Assembly (NCBI GenBank): GCA_029204225.1
Contig: CM055092.1
Location: 85,507,878 to 85,571,877 of the forward strand
Length of the DNA: 64,000 bases
Direction: 5' to 3'
From: Diphasiastrum complanatum
Lineage: Eukaryota > Streptophyta > Lycopodiopsida > Lycopodiales > Lycopodiaceae
Shown: positions 34,245 through 44,985 of the stretch, in pieces
How the letters are laid out: each line of letters begins with the position of its first letter
Position numbering within the stretch: the stretch's first letter is position 1
The notes under the pieces: generated by a model
The model's input: the letters and a program-made list of their open reading frames with translations, nothing else
Databases searched by the model: none
What the model was told of the DNA's origin: nothing
Position numbers and translations under genes: made by a program

Positions 34245-35543
34245 CGCAAAACTGCTTGAAACTTCTATCGTAGGCTAAAAGCAGTATGTCGAGGCCAACT
34301 CTGATTTCAGAAGTTGAGAATAATGACCTGCACTTTTTCACCTACTAGGCAACTCGTCGCTTTTCCACCAATTTGAAAGCCAAATCGGTGTCGCCTTCCA
34401 AAATGCACTCAGTCGTCAACTCCCAACCGCGTGCCCAATGGAATGGTGAAATCACTTTTGGCACACTCCGAACATTTTCTCCGCTGCAATCACTCTGTTT
34501 TGTTGTACTGTACTTGCAGGTACAGTTCGGGTGCCCTTCATTTGGAGGTTATAGCCTTTCGTTTGGGTCAAAACAGATAAAGGAGACAAAATTAAGGGCT
34601 TTTCGCATTTTTAAACTATTTCTTCACCTTGAAGAAACTTCACGCTTCACTTGTGAAGGGACCCAACTCCAATTTTAGTATGAAATTTTTTAATGAAGTT
34701 GAAGGCCAAAATGCACTTCAAGTCCCTTTAGTCCACTTCAAGGCTCTTTTCAAACCAATCCAATGGTTTATCTCAAACCAAGGGCCCACAGTACTTCTTG
34801 AGGATGTTATCCTGGCCCTTGATCATACTAGTTGTTGATCCAACAGTCTCTGGCCGATTCGCGTGCTGATGATCACTCTTGTAGCCGCTACACACTGTGA
34901 AGCACTTGGCATCAAAATGGTTTGGGCGTGCGAACTCAGCCACGACCTCCTCCTCACCCTTTCTTGATTTTTCAAGGCTATGGCTACCAGATTAAATCCG
35001 TTCCAGCTATTCAGATGCAGCACGGCTGTTCACAGCCTCTAAAGATCTTCTTCTTGTCCCTTTTTCTTGCTTTTACAGCTCAAAGAATGGTCTCCTATAG
35101 CTCAGAAACCAAGCTTTTGTTCTTCCAAACCCTAGGCCAGGGTTTTCCTTGGAAATACCGATCTTGATTGACTGTTCACAGCCCTCTGACTAGCCAATCC
35201 TCTTCTTCTAAGGTTGGCCTACTGCTGGAAAGCCGATGCTTCAATCCGTTTGTCAAACAGTGTCCGATTGAATGCACAGTGACTTCAAACACCAAATAGC
35301 CTGCTTCGGATTTTCAAAATTCCGTTTGATGAGGTTCTGATTCAATCGACAACCCTTGTTTCTGAATCCTCACACAGTCTCAAGCTCACCAAGCTTCTGT
35401 GTGCCAAACTCTCTGCACTAGTGTTTCTTCTTCCATCTTCAACCCGCCGTAAACCCCAAACTCTCAGAAGACAGTTCTCCCGAAGCTCTCTTCAATGGCA
35501 ATGTTGTACTGTGTACACTCCCTATACGGCTCTGATACCAATT
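34245..35543 (-). mobile_element. Copia C leader with primer site
   Basis: This lies between the primer site (complement of 35529-35540, tggtatcagagc) and gag, and is unusually long for a copia leader at about 1.3 kb. Parts also occur at 21726-22225. Short frames on both strands disagree between copies and are not called. Confidence 0.6.
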
Positions 35544-35794
35544 TAGAATTTGCTTCAAACAGGAACACAGATCATGCTACACAATAACAGTACAGACATA
35601 AAATACTCTCGACAACAAGCTCACATAGCAACTGTATTTCTCAAAGTGAAACTACACTGTACATATAGTTGTTCACTTAGGCAACCCATGCATGACACAG
35701 GTTGCCGTTGGCGGGACGTGTGTCCCGTCAACTTGCCTCGTGGTGAGGCCAATTGATCCTTATCAACTAATAGGACCCACAGTATAGTAGCACA
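35544..35794 (-). mobile_element. Copia C 5' LTR (minus strand)
   Basis: Full-length partner of 28709-28954. On the minus strand it starts TGTGCTACTATACTG and ends gcaaattcta just before the primer site. It is inserted in the pre-integrase zone of copia A (break near 35795-35812). Confidence 0.8.
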
Positions 35795-35811
35795 ATGATT
35801 TTACTTTAAAT

Positions 35812-37207
35812 CTAACTTATGTGACTTAGACAAACCACAACAATCACAAACATGTTTAATGCAACTTAAAAAACTTGGAAGTGCTATCACAATCTTCTTT
35901 CTAGCCATTACCTCCAATGACTTGAAGTTGAGGTGTCGCATCCATTTATGCCAAACCTCTTTAATAGTTATTTGCTCCCTTGCAGCACATCCAACTTGGT
36001 TAGCAATAACACAAGCATCTAGTTTGGACAACTTCCCTTGTCTTTCACCTTTTCCAATCAAGACATCCTTCCTTTTGATCATACAAGCATCTCCATCAAA
36101 CTCCAGTTTGAGGCCTTAACTTAGCATTTGACTCACACTAAGCAAATTCTTGGTAATAGATGGAATAAACAAGACATCCTCCAAATGAACATTTCTATTT
36201 GCAGAGATAGGAGTAGGAATTGTGCCAATCTCTTTTATTGCACACTCACCATCATTGGCCGTGTAGATCACCCTCTTGTCATCTCCATATGGCAACAAAG
36301 AAGTGAAGTACTCTTTGTGAATGGTGATCTGTGAACTTGCCACCAAGGATCTAGATCTCCATCATTAGCAAGCATACATGAAGACATCACAAAAGCATCA
36401 ATGATTTGCATCTTGAACATCCAAACCATCATCATCAAGAGTAGGATTACCTTGCTTGTATCCTTGATCTCTCTTCTTCTTGTAGCACTTACTTGTAAAG
36501 TGTCCTTTGATGCCACAAAACAAGCATTTGAGATTTGATCTATCCTTCTTTTTGCCACTTGAAGAGGCATCCACTTGATCTTGCCCTTTAGACCACTTAC
36601 TTTTGGTTTTGCCCTTTGTGAACATAGCATCCTCTTGAAGTGTCGATGTAGATACACCTCTTGCATGAAGCCTATATTCTTCATTGATCAAGATCTCTTG
36701 AAGGTCCATCAAACTTGGCAAAGTATTTTGAATAGCAATACTTTGAACAATGTTAGCATGAGCATCCAACAAGCCATTAAGAATCACTTGTATAAGCTCT
36801 CCTTCCTTAATTCTTTCATCAATGGAGGCCAACTCATCATTCAATGCTTTCATCCTCAAAACAAAAGTACTTGGACTTTATTCATTCATTTGCAAAAAAA
36901 AAAAAGATTTGTCTTCTTAGAGTCAACACTCTAGAAGTAGACTTGGATTCATAGAGCTTTTCCAATGAATCCCAAGCTTCCAAAGATGATGTGGGCTTAC
37001 CAACTTCCTTGAGAAATCATTGGTAACATTCATCTTTATCATGTGTAGTGCCTTCTTGGCCCTTTTGTCATACCTCACTTGATCTTGTTTTTTTGCTGGT
37101 CTCTCTTCCATCTCAAGAAGTGACTCCATCCTCACTTTCCACAATGAATAGTTGCTTGAGGTAAGCCTATCATTGGCTTCCAACATGACTCCAATTGAGG
37201 TTGCCAT
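35812..37207 (-). pseudogene. Copia A gag, protease and pre-integrase (minus strand)
   Basis: On the minus strand, Gag starts MATSIGVMLEANDRL at 37207 and shifts frame near 36923. It continues 36859-36398 with NGLLDAHANIVQSIAI, Lys/Ser-rich linker and an intact CCHC knuckle (CLFCGIKGHFTSKC). The protease lost about 13 bp exactly at the active site: DPWW is followed by QVHRS instead of IDSGASSH (near 36340). The pre-integrase block 36082-35812 (MIKRKDVLIGKG, MRHLNFKSLEVMARKK) ends where copia C LTR begins. Confidence 0.85.
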
Positions 37208-37793
37208 GTAGCAATGACTTGATCTTATTTTTCAACCTGTTTTAATGCACAAAGCACTCCTTTCAACAAAAATAAATGATTTCAAAAGAAATCACCAAGA
37301 TTTCAAACCATCTCAAAAATTCTCTTCTAGCACTTATACCAAGCAAATCAACACATAGAATCATGGAATCTTGATCAACCTATGATCTAGCCTCAATCTA
37401 ATGACTTTTGCCACTTCTTAAGATTGAAACACACTCAAATAAAGTCCAGCAACCTCACTATCTAGAGATCCAATCAAAATTAGGTTTTTGTCAAAATCAC
37501 AAAAGATTGACTATTCCAAATATACATGCAAATGCTGAAATTTTGATTATGTAGTCTAATAGCCACCACTTGGGCTGATCTAATGATCCAAAAATCGGCC
37601 GAATACAGTATGTGAAATCAAAAATCGGAATTGATCAAGTTTGAAAACCTATATAGGATTTTGATCTACAAAAAGAAAAAACTCAATTTTGGTGTAGAAT
37701 CCCCTCGAGCATGCTCTAGCCTTGATATTTTCACCAGATCATCGATAGATTTAATTTCCTCCTGCATAATCTAAAACACAAGCTCTGATTCCA
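37208..37793 (-). mobile_element. Copia A leader and primer site (minus strand)
   Basis: Primer site tggaatcagagct is the complement of 37781-37793. The leader matches 7659-8112 on the plus strand. No coding frame. Confidence 0.7.
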
Positions 37794-38440
37794 TGTGAAT
37801 GATTTTAAATCATTAAGATCCAATCCACTTGAAAGATCTTTGGTTAGAAAGAGAATTACACTACCAATCTCACCAACGTAGAAAAATCAGCATCTACACA
37901 CAAAATGAGATGCAAACCCTAATAGTACTTGATCAAACTTGAATGAAATGATAAAGTACTGTTGCTGTTCATATAAAACTAGCAAGCTACTGTATGTCAC
38001 ACGTGTGGATTCGAAAATAGCAAATATAGATCATTCTACACATAAAATTGCATGCAATCACAAGTATAGTGCACCAATGGATAGTAGAACCCAAGAGAAC
38101 CATGTATAAACATGAAATGAGATAGAGAAGAGAGACGATCACTCTCTACATGAGTTACATCCTTTTATAACAAGACCAAACCCTATTTGGCCACTTGGCT
38201 TTCTCTCAAAATGCTAACCCTACTATTTTTGGGTCTAGATTCAAAGTACCCAACATTTAAATTTGAATCTACTCAAAATAGCCTTCTACCTTTCCCACAC
38301 TTTCAAAAAGTATTTATTCAAATGGCATTTAGACTAATGAACTTTGAAAAGTCAATCTCTAAGTCTAAAAACAAAGTTGGCCTCAATATGTCAAATATGA
38401 AAATATAGCAAATATGATCGAACTAGTTGAATCTTTCACA
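37794..38440 (-). mobile_element. Copia A 5' LTR, full length (minus strand)
   Basis: 647 bp with TG...CA ends: on the minus strand it begins TGTGAAAGATTCAACTAGTT and ends atcattcaca, followed by the primer site. It is related to 44333-44985 and to the partial LTR at 7386-7646. The outer end abuts integrase of copia B at 38441, showing insertion of A into B. Confidence 0.85.
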
Positions 38441-39242
38441 TTGTCTTAACAATGACATTGAGCAACAATACAATACCTCCAATTCGCCTCAGTCAAATGG
38501 TCTTGTTGAGAGAAAGAACGGAACCTTAGTCGAATCAGTAAAGTGCATGTTAGCATATGCAACACTTTCGAAGTCTTCTAGGGTGAATATGTTTCCACTG
38601 CATCTTATATTCAGAACATGTATCCTACAAAAGGTCTCTTAGATAAAACACCATATGAAGTTTGGACTGGCTCTAAACCTTCTTTATCGAACTTACGAGT
38701 TTTTGGATGCGTCGCTTATGCAAAAATTGTGCATGATCTTAGGAAGAAGCTCGACTTTTAGAGTATCAAGTCTATCTTCATCAGCTACACTACTTCAGAT
38801 AAAGCTTATAAGTTGTATGATCTTGTCGAGTCAAAGATATTTACTAGCTAGGATGTCATCTTTGTAGAAGATCATTTTATGGACCTCAAAGGTAAGGGCA
38901 AAGCTCGTATATCCGAACTACTGGACTCTCCCAAATTAGCGAACTTTCCAATTCAAAATTAGACTATTCTTTTTGAAGGTCCAAGCTCGTCTATGAATCC
39001 AAAGATGACGAGCTTGTAGTTCAACGACTACAACATGATGAAGATAATCAACATCGACCACTACCCAAAAGATCGACAAGAGAAAGTTGACCACCTATCA
39101 GGTATATCGACGAGTCAGTAGCTTACCTTGTTCAAGAGTCGATGACTATCGACGAAGAGGCACTTAGTCAGCCGATTCCAATCAATGGAAAGAAGCTATG
39201 GATAAAGAGTATTCATCTCTTATCAAGAAGTAGACTTCTCAT
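38441..39242 (+). pseudogene. Copia B integrase fragment, heavily frameshifted
   Basis: The recognisable integrase segment NSPQSNGLVERKNGTLVESV lies at 38480-38540. Frame changes then scatter the matches (KFGLALNLLYRTYEF in one frame). It corresponds to 45020-45780. It is cut on the left by the A LTR and on the right by non-LTR sequence near 39242. Confidence 0.7.
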
Positions 39243-39983
39243 GCGTTGCCCTTCTGGTGAAGAGCACTGTGACTCATGATTCCATTCATGACATATTGGC
39301 ATCTATTGCATATGAATGCGACTTTCATGTTGTCTGGGAGCAGACCCACATATTGCCTGTGTCTGATTCACAGTCGCCTCGGCATTGAGTTGATCATGTT
39401 CTTTCACGTGAGGGGATTCGCACGCTTGGGGATGTTGTTGTTGCTGATCCTTTGTGGCCTGACCTCCTTCACCGTGCTTCAACTACTCAGGGTGTTGTTG
39501 CTTCTCATGTAGCTCTAGGTAAAGAGCGAGATTATTCACATCGCACTCCTGGAGAAGACTTTATTCGTTTTGCTTTGGAAACATATGGGAGCCTGCATAA
39601 GAAATTCGATGATTTTTTATCATCTTGTGCAGGTTTTGCAGCGAAACTCCAAGGATGTGGTGCCTCACCTTTATCTATCATTACGACTTATTATCGTCAA
39701 TGAGTTTCTATGACTTTACAATGCACTCAGGCACTTGCAATACTTCGACATGCCATAGTCGCAGGAACGGCTGCTTCACAGCCTCCAGCACTACCTAAAC
39801 TTCCAGCTGTCTTAACTAGCGACTTACACCAAGAAGTAGGCTTTATGTAGATACTCTGCAAGATTGTTGCTTTGTTATAGTTGTACAATATCTCAATTCA
39901 CCTTATGGCTTTACACTTTCAACATGCATTCCTTTGTATTCTAATGGGTTTTCCCATCTTTTATTAATAAGAACAGGAAGTTT
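39243..39983 (+). mobile_element. Non-LTR retrotransposon C-terminal fragment
   Basis: The frames read VTHDSIHDILASIAYECDF, then GIRTLGDVVVADPLWPDLL and HRTPGEDFIRFALETYGSL, ending YYRQ-stop, with a further decayed stretch. The D-V-x-V-x-D-P block is compatible with a PD-(D/E)XK-type nuclease core as in non-LTR elements that carry a C-terminal restriction-like endonuclease; this is an inference. The 3' part equals the insertion at 18583-19010 and ends ttttattaataagaacagg at the same point of copia integrase. Confidence 0.42.
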
Positions 39984-40860
39984 ATCTACTAAAGAGCAAG
40001 GATGAAGTGGATGATATCTTTATCAAGTTCAAGAATGCAAGGGAGAACCAATTTTTCACAAGGATCAAGTGTTTAACGAGTGACAATGGTGGTGAGTACA
40101 TATCTACCAAGTTCAAGGCCTTTTGTGATGAGCATGGGATCAAGAGCGAGTATACAACATCAAGTACCCGACAACAAAATGGAGTGGCTAAAAGGAAGAA
40201 TAGGACTTTTTGCAAAAGTGCTAAAGCTATGAGGTTAAGTGCTAATCTTGACAAACCATTTTGGAATCAAGTGTTGTTGTGTGCCAATTTCTTGTGCAAT
40301 AGGTGGCCGAGTGCTATTTTGGATGGAAGCACACCTTTTGAGATGCTATTCAAGAGGAGGCCGAGTGTCAAATTTCTAAGAACCTTTGGATGCACATGCA
40401 TGTCAACATTACTCTTGATGATAGGACCAAGGAGGATCCATCTTCAAAAAGAGGTATTTTTGTTGGATATAGTGAGGTTAGTAAAGCCTACAAGGTTTAC
40501 ATTCCTTCTACTAACAAAGTGATTGATGGTAGAGATGTCATCTTTGATAAGGGAAACATTCCAAAAGTGTCTTCAAGCATGATTGATGGTGATGTGGATG
40601 GATCTAACATTCATGATGTTGATGAAAAGGATCCTACTTTGGATAGTGATGATGATGGACCTTCATCAATTCAAGAAGAACATGAATGGAAAGACAAGTA
40701 CCTTCAAGGCTCACATATGATCAAAAGGGTAAGCAAGTAGTTTTTGGAAATTATGTTGCTTTCCTAACCTCTTTGGATGAACCTACAAGTGTAGATCAAG
40801 CAAGGAAAGAAGAGGAGTGGATCCAAGCAATGGATCTTGAGTGTCCCACAATAATCAAGT
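39984..40860 (+). pseudogene. Copia A integrase to RT start (composite arm 2)
   Basis: The frame 40007-40522 covers the integrase core with [32 protein letters not shown] and the C-terminal GIFVGYSEVSKAYKVY block after a frameshift near 40390. RT begins at EEWIQAMDLE and breaks at 40860. It mirrors 17700-18582. A linker of about 150 bp (40860-41010) without copia similarity follows, as in arm 1. Confidence 0.78.
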
Positions 40861-41009
40861 TGATAAGAGAGTAAATTGGTGTTAGTCGTGCTTTCTTGAG
40901 TCTCTTGGGTAAAATTTGCCATGACTTGACAATCATACGTGTTTCTATTTTTGTCAATGTGCTCCATACAAAAGTGTCATCCATGCGTCCAAAATGTATT
41001 GTTGTTCAA

Positions 41010-42797
41010 AATTCAAATGATGATGCTTTTGTGATGTCTTCATGTATGCTTGCTAATGATGGAGATCTAGATCCATGGTGGATTGGTAGTAGAGCAAGTT
41101 CACACATGACTTTTCACAAAGAGCACCTTACTTTTTTTTGTTGGCATATGGAGATGACAAGAGGGTGATTGTTCATTGAAAGATGTTTTGTTCACACCTT
41201 CCATTATCAAGCATTTACTTAGTGTGAGTCAATTGCTAAGTAAGGGTTTCAAAGTTGAGTTTGATGGAGATGCTTGTATGAACAAAAGGAAGGATATCTT
41301 GATTGCAAAAGGTAAAAGGCAAGGGATGTTGTTCAAATTAAATTCTTGTGTTATTTCTAACCAAGTTGGATTTGTGGCAAGTGAGCAAATACCTATTCAA
41401 GAGGCTTGGCATAGAAGGACGAGACACCTCAACTTCAAGTCATTGGAGCTAATGGCTAAGAAGCAAGTTGTGATTGGTCTTCCTAGATCCTTAAGTAGCA
41501 TCAATCATGTTTATTAGTCTTGTGATTTGTCAAAGTCACATAGATGACCTTATGCTAGATCTACAAAGCCTTTTCAAGTTGTACATTCGGATATTCATGG
41601 AATTATTACAACTAACAATAGTGGAGCTAAGATGTATGTAACTTTCATTGATGATTTCGGTAGATCTTGTTGGATCTATCTAGTAAAGAGCAAGGATGAA
41701 GTGTATGATGTCTTTGTTAAGTTCGAGAATGCGAGGGAGCACCAATTTTTTGCAAGAATCAAGTGCTTAAAGTAGTGACAATGGTGGAGAGTACATATCT
41801 ACCAAGTTTAAGAATTTTTGTGATGAGCATGGGATCAAGAGAGACTATACAACACCAAGGACCCCACAACAAAATGGAGTGGCCGAGAGGAAGAATAGGA
41901 CTTTATGTGAAAGTGCCAATGCCATGTTTTGGGATCAATCTTTGTTGTGTGATAATTTCTTGTGCAATAGGTGGCCGAGTGCTATTTTGTATGGAAGGAC
42001 ACCTTCTGAGATGCTATTCAAGAGGAGGCCGAGTGTCAACTTTCTTATAGCTTTTGTATGCACATGCTATGTCAACATAACGCTTGATGATAGGACCAAG
42101 AAGGATCCATCTTCAAGGAAAGGTATATTTGTTGGATATAGTGAGTTGAATAAAGCCTACAAGGTTCACAGTCCTTCTACTAATAAGGTGATTATTGGTA
42201 TAGATGTCATTTTTTATGACGAGAACATTCCAAAAGTATCTTCAAGTGTTATTGATGGAGATGTGGATGGATCTAACATTGATGTTGTGTAAAGGATCAT
42301 ACTTTAGATGATGATGATGATGGACCTTCATCAAGTCAAAAGCCAAGGAGAACATCAAGGAAAAAACAAATGCCTTCAAGGTTCACATATGATGAAATCT
42401 AAGCAAGTTGTTGGAGGTACACACTTTGATTTCCTAAGCTCTTTTGATGAACCTACATGTGTAGATGAAGGAAGGAAGAAAGAGGAGTGTATCCAAGCGA
42501 TGGATCTTGAGTATCAAGCTCTTATGAAGAATGAAACATGGAGATTGGTGGAGTTACCTAAGGACAAGGAAGCTATTGGATGCAAATGGATCTGCAAGGT
42601 GAAGACAAACCAAGACGGATCTATCAACAAGTACAAGGCAAGGTTGGTGGCAAAAGAATATGCTCAAGAACATGGTATTGACTATGATGAAACCAATGCA
42701 CCCATGGCAAAGATGGTAAGCATTCGGGTCATCATCTCTCTTGCTACTTTATGGATGGGAGCTATGAAAATTGGATATCACAAATGCTTTTTTGAAT
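41010..42797 (+). pseudogene. Copia A protease-integrase-RT segment (composite arm 2)
   Basis: Order: protease remnant WWIGSRASSHMTF (catalytic Asp and Gly both lost), an internal deletion joining it to KDVLFTPSIIKHLLSVSQ, pre-integrase, integrase with stops near 41517 and 41775, C-terminal GIFVGYSELNKAYKVHS, then RT from EALMKNETWRLVELPKDKEAIGCKW through KARLVAKEYAQ to the first catalytic region, where a MITE interrupts it. It mirrors 15971-17545 including the protease lesion and deletion. Confidence 0.8.
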
Positions 42798-43162
42798 CAT
42801 TAGAGGAGTTCTAAATCCAAAATAGACCCTTTGTAAAGATTCTTTTTATATTTTTTCTCAATTTTTTCTAACACATAGACCACTCAAAACACTCAAATTT
42901 GATATCTACATAACGTAACTTTTTTAAGTCCACACTAAAAATAGCATAACTTTTTAGTGGTAAGTCCGAATTTAGCAAACTTTGGTGCATTGGAAAGCGC
43001 TTAACAAGGGCTTTTCAATGGTAGTTAGATGACATACTTCTGAGCTACAATTAAAAAGTTATGTCAAGTCAAATGTATTAGTGTTATAATATTTTTATAA
43101 TATAAACAACATATTGCACGAGTTCTTAAAGGGTCTTTTTGGAGCTCAAAACTCCTCTAATG
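42798..43162. mobile_element. MITE inserted in copia RT
   Basis: 365 bp with terminal inverted repeats of about 40 bp: cattagaggagttct at the left and its near-complement aactcctctaatg at the right, extending through tccaaaawagaccctttR. Removing it restores a continuous copia RT coding sequence (FLNGDLQEEVYMEQ-type block split across the site). The interior carries the S cassette with aaagcgctt hairpin also found at 27000-27345 and 57890-58215. No ORF. Target-site duplication is not evident. Confidence 0.8.
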
Positions 43163-44332
43163 GGTGATCTTCAGGAGGAAGTGTACATGGAGCAACCTGA
43201 GAGCTACATTTTACCTACAAAGCCAAATCATGTGTGTTTTCTACATAAGAGCTTTTATGGCGTTAAGCAAGCACCAAGGACTTGGTATGCTAAGCTTAGC
43301 ATTTTTTTATCCTCTTAAAGCTTTATGATGAGTGAGTATGATCATTCACTTTATTATAGGTTTGCTGGGAATGATGTTACCATTTTGCCAATCTATGTGG
43401 ATGATATCATCTTTAGTGGTGGAGAAAATAAAGATGTGGAGGATTTCAAGAGTGCTCTTAAGAAGGAATTTGAGGTGCATGATCTTGGTAATTTGCATTT
43501 CATTTTAGGAATACAAATAATTATATCTTCTCAATCTACATTTTAGGAATAGAAGTGATATTCTACAAAGATTTCATATGGTAGATGCAAAATCTTGTGA
43601 CCTATGGAGTCAAATGTAAAGCTAACTATAAGAGGTAATGAAAGATCATTCAAGGACATTACTCTCTATAGAAAGCTAGTTGGTGCACTCATCTATCTAG
43701 CTATCACAAGACCATATCTAAGCTATTGTTTTGGTAGATTGAGCCAATTCATGCAAGATCCTAGTGAGGAGCATTGGAAGCTAGGGAAACGAGTTTTGAA
43801 GCACATTATTGGAACTCAAGATGTTGGCATATTGTATGAGGGATCATTACCTAACTTGTTTGAATTTTCAAATTTGGTCTTTTCTAGAGATAAAATGGAT
43901 ATTTCTTATTGTATTTTCATAGGTGATGGAGCTATATCATGGATGTCGAAGAAACAAGCCACTATCTCATTGTCATCTAGTGAGGCTGAGTACAAAGCTC
44001 TTACACATTGCACAAAGGAGATGGTATGGATCAAGAAGATGATCTTCACTTGCTGGATTTTTCATAGAGCCCAATCATCTTTTGTGAAAATATATCAGCC
44101 CAAAAGTTGGCAACCAATACTATCTTTCATGCTAGGAGCAAGCTTAATGAGGTGGCACATCACTTTGTCCGGAAGAAAGTCATGGCAAAAGAGGTGGAGC
44201 TTCAACATGTGTCCTCAAAGGAATGTGTAGCTGATATCTTCACCCACAACATTGGGAAAGACTTGTTCATGACGCATAGGACTTCACTTGTAGTGTTTGC
44301 AAAGTCTATGCTTAAACTAGTTGAAGAGAGAG
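43163..44332 (+). pseudogene. Copia A RT C-terminal part and RNase H
   Basis: RT resumes with GDLQEEVYMEQPE, VCFLHKSFYGVKQAPRTWY, a stop, then the catalytic IYVDDIIF (YVDD at 43394-43405). After a frameshift RNase H follows (43604-44230) with RKLVGALIYLAITRP, SWMSKKQATISLSSSEAEY (catalytic Glu) and a shifted tail IFHARSKLNEVAHHFVRKK, VADIFTHNIGKDLF (44107-44332). A purine-rich tract gaagagagag at 44323-44332 is the probable polypurine tract before the 3' LTR. Confidence 0.85.
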
Positions 44333-44985
44333 TGTGAGAAATTTCAACTAGTTTAAGTATTTTGGTCATATTTGTATATTTGGCAATTGAGGCCAATTTT
44401 CATATTGGACTTAGAGTTTGATTTTTTTCAAAGTTATATTAGTCTAAAAGCATTCGAATAAACACTTTTGGAAAGTGTGGGAAACTATAGAACATGAGTT
44501 TTGGTGAGATTCAATTTGAGTAGTAGAGACATTGAATCTAGTCACAAAAATAGTAGGCTTTCATTATAGAGGGAAACCAAAGTTTAAATTTAGGTTTGGA
44601 CATGCTATAAAAGAATGTCACTCATGGGAAGAGAAGACATTCTCTCTCTCTCTTATCTCATTCATGTTTATACATAGTTGTCTTTGGGTTCATCTATCCA
44701 TTGGTGCACTGTATTGGTGATATCCAGCAATCTTGTGTGTAGAATGCTTATTTTATGCTATTTTCATATCCACATGTATGAAATATAGTAGGGTACTGTT
44801 TTTGTATGATCAACAAATTCATCATATCTTATGTTTGATATTTAATCAGGTTCTTAGTGACTTTGGATCTCTTTCTTTAAGTAGATGGTGATTTTTTCAC
44901 ATTGGCAAGATTGATAGAGTTGATCTATTTCTAACCAAAGATCAAGTTATGGAATTGGATCTTAAATGATCTGCAATTCTTCACA
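44333..44985 (+). mobile_element. Copia A 3' LTR
   Basis: 653 bp starting TGTGAGAAATTTCAACTAGT and ending attcttcaca. Related in full length to 37794-38440. Its end abuts copia B integrase (gaatacatctctactgaattc), so this element also inserted in a B copy. Contains a short CT run and a TATA-like gctataaaag near 44603. Confidence 0.82.
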
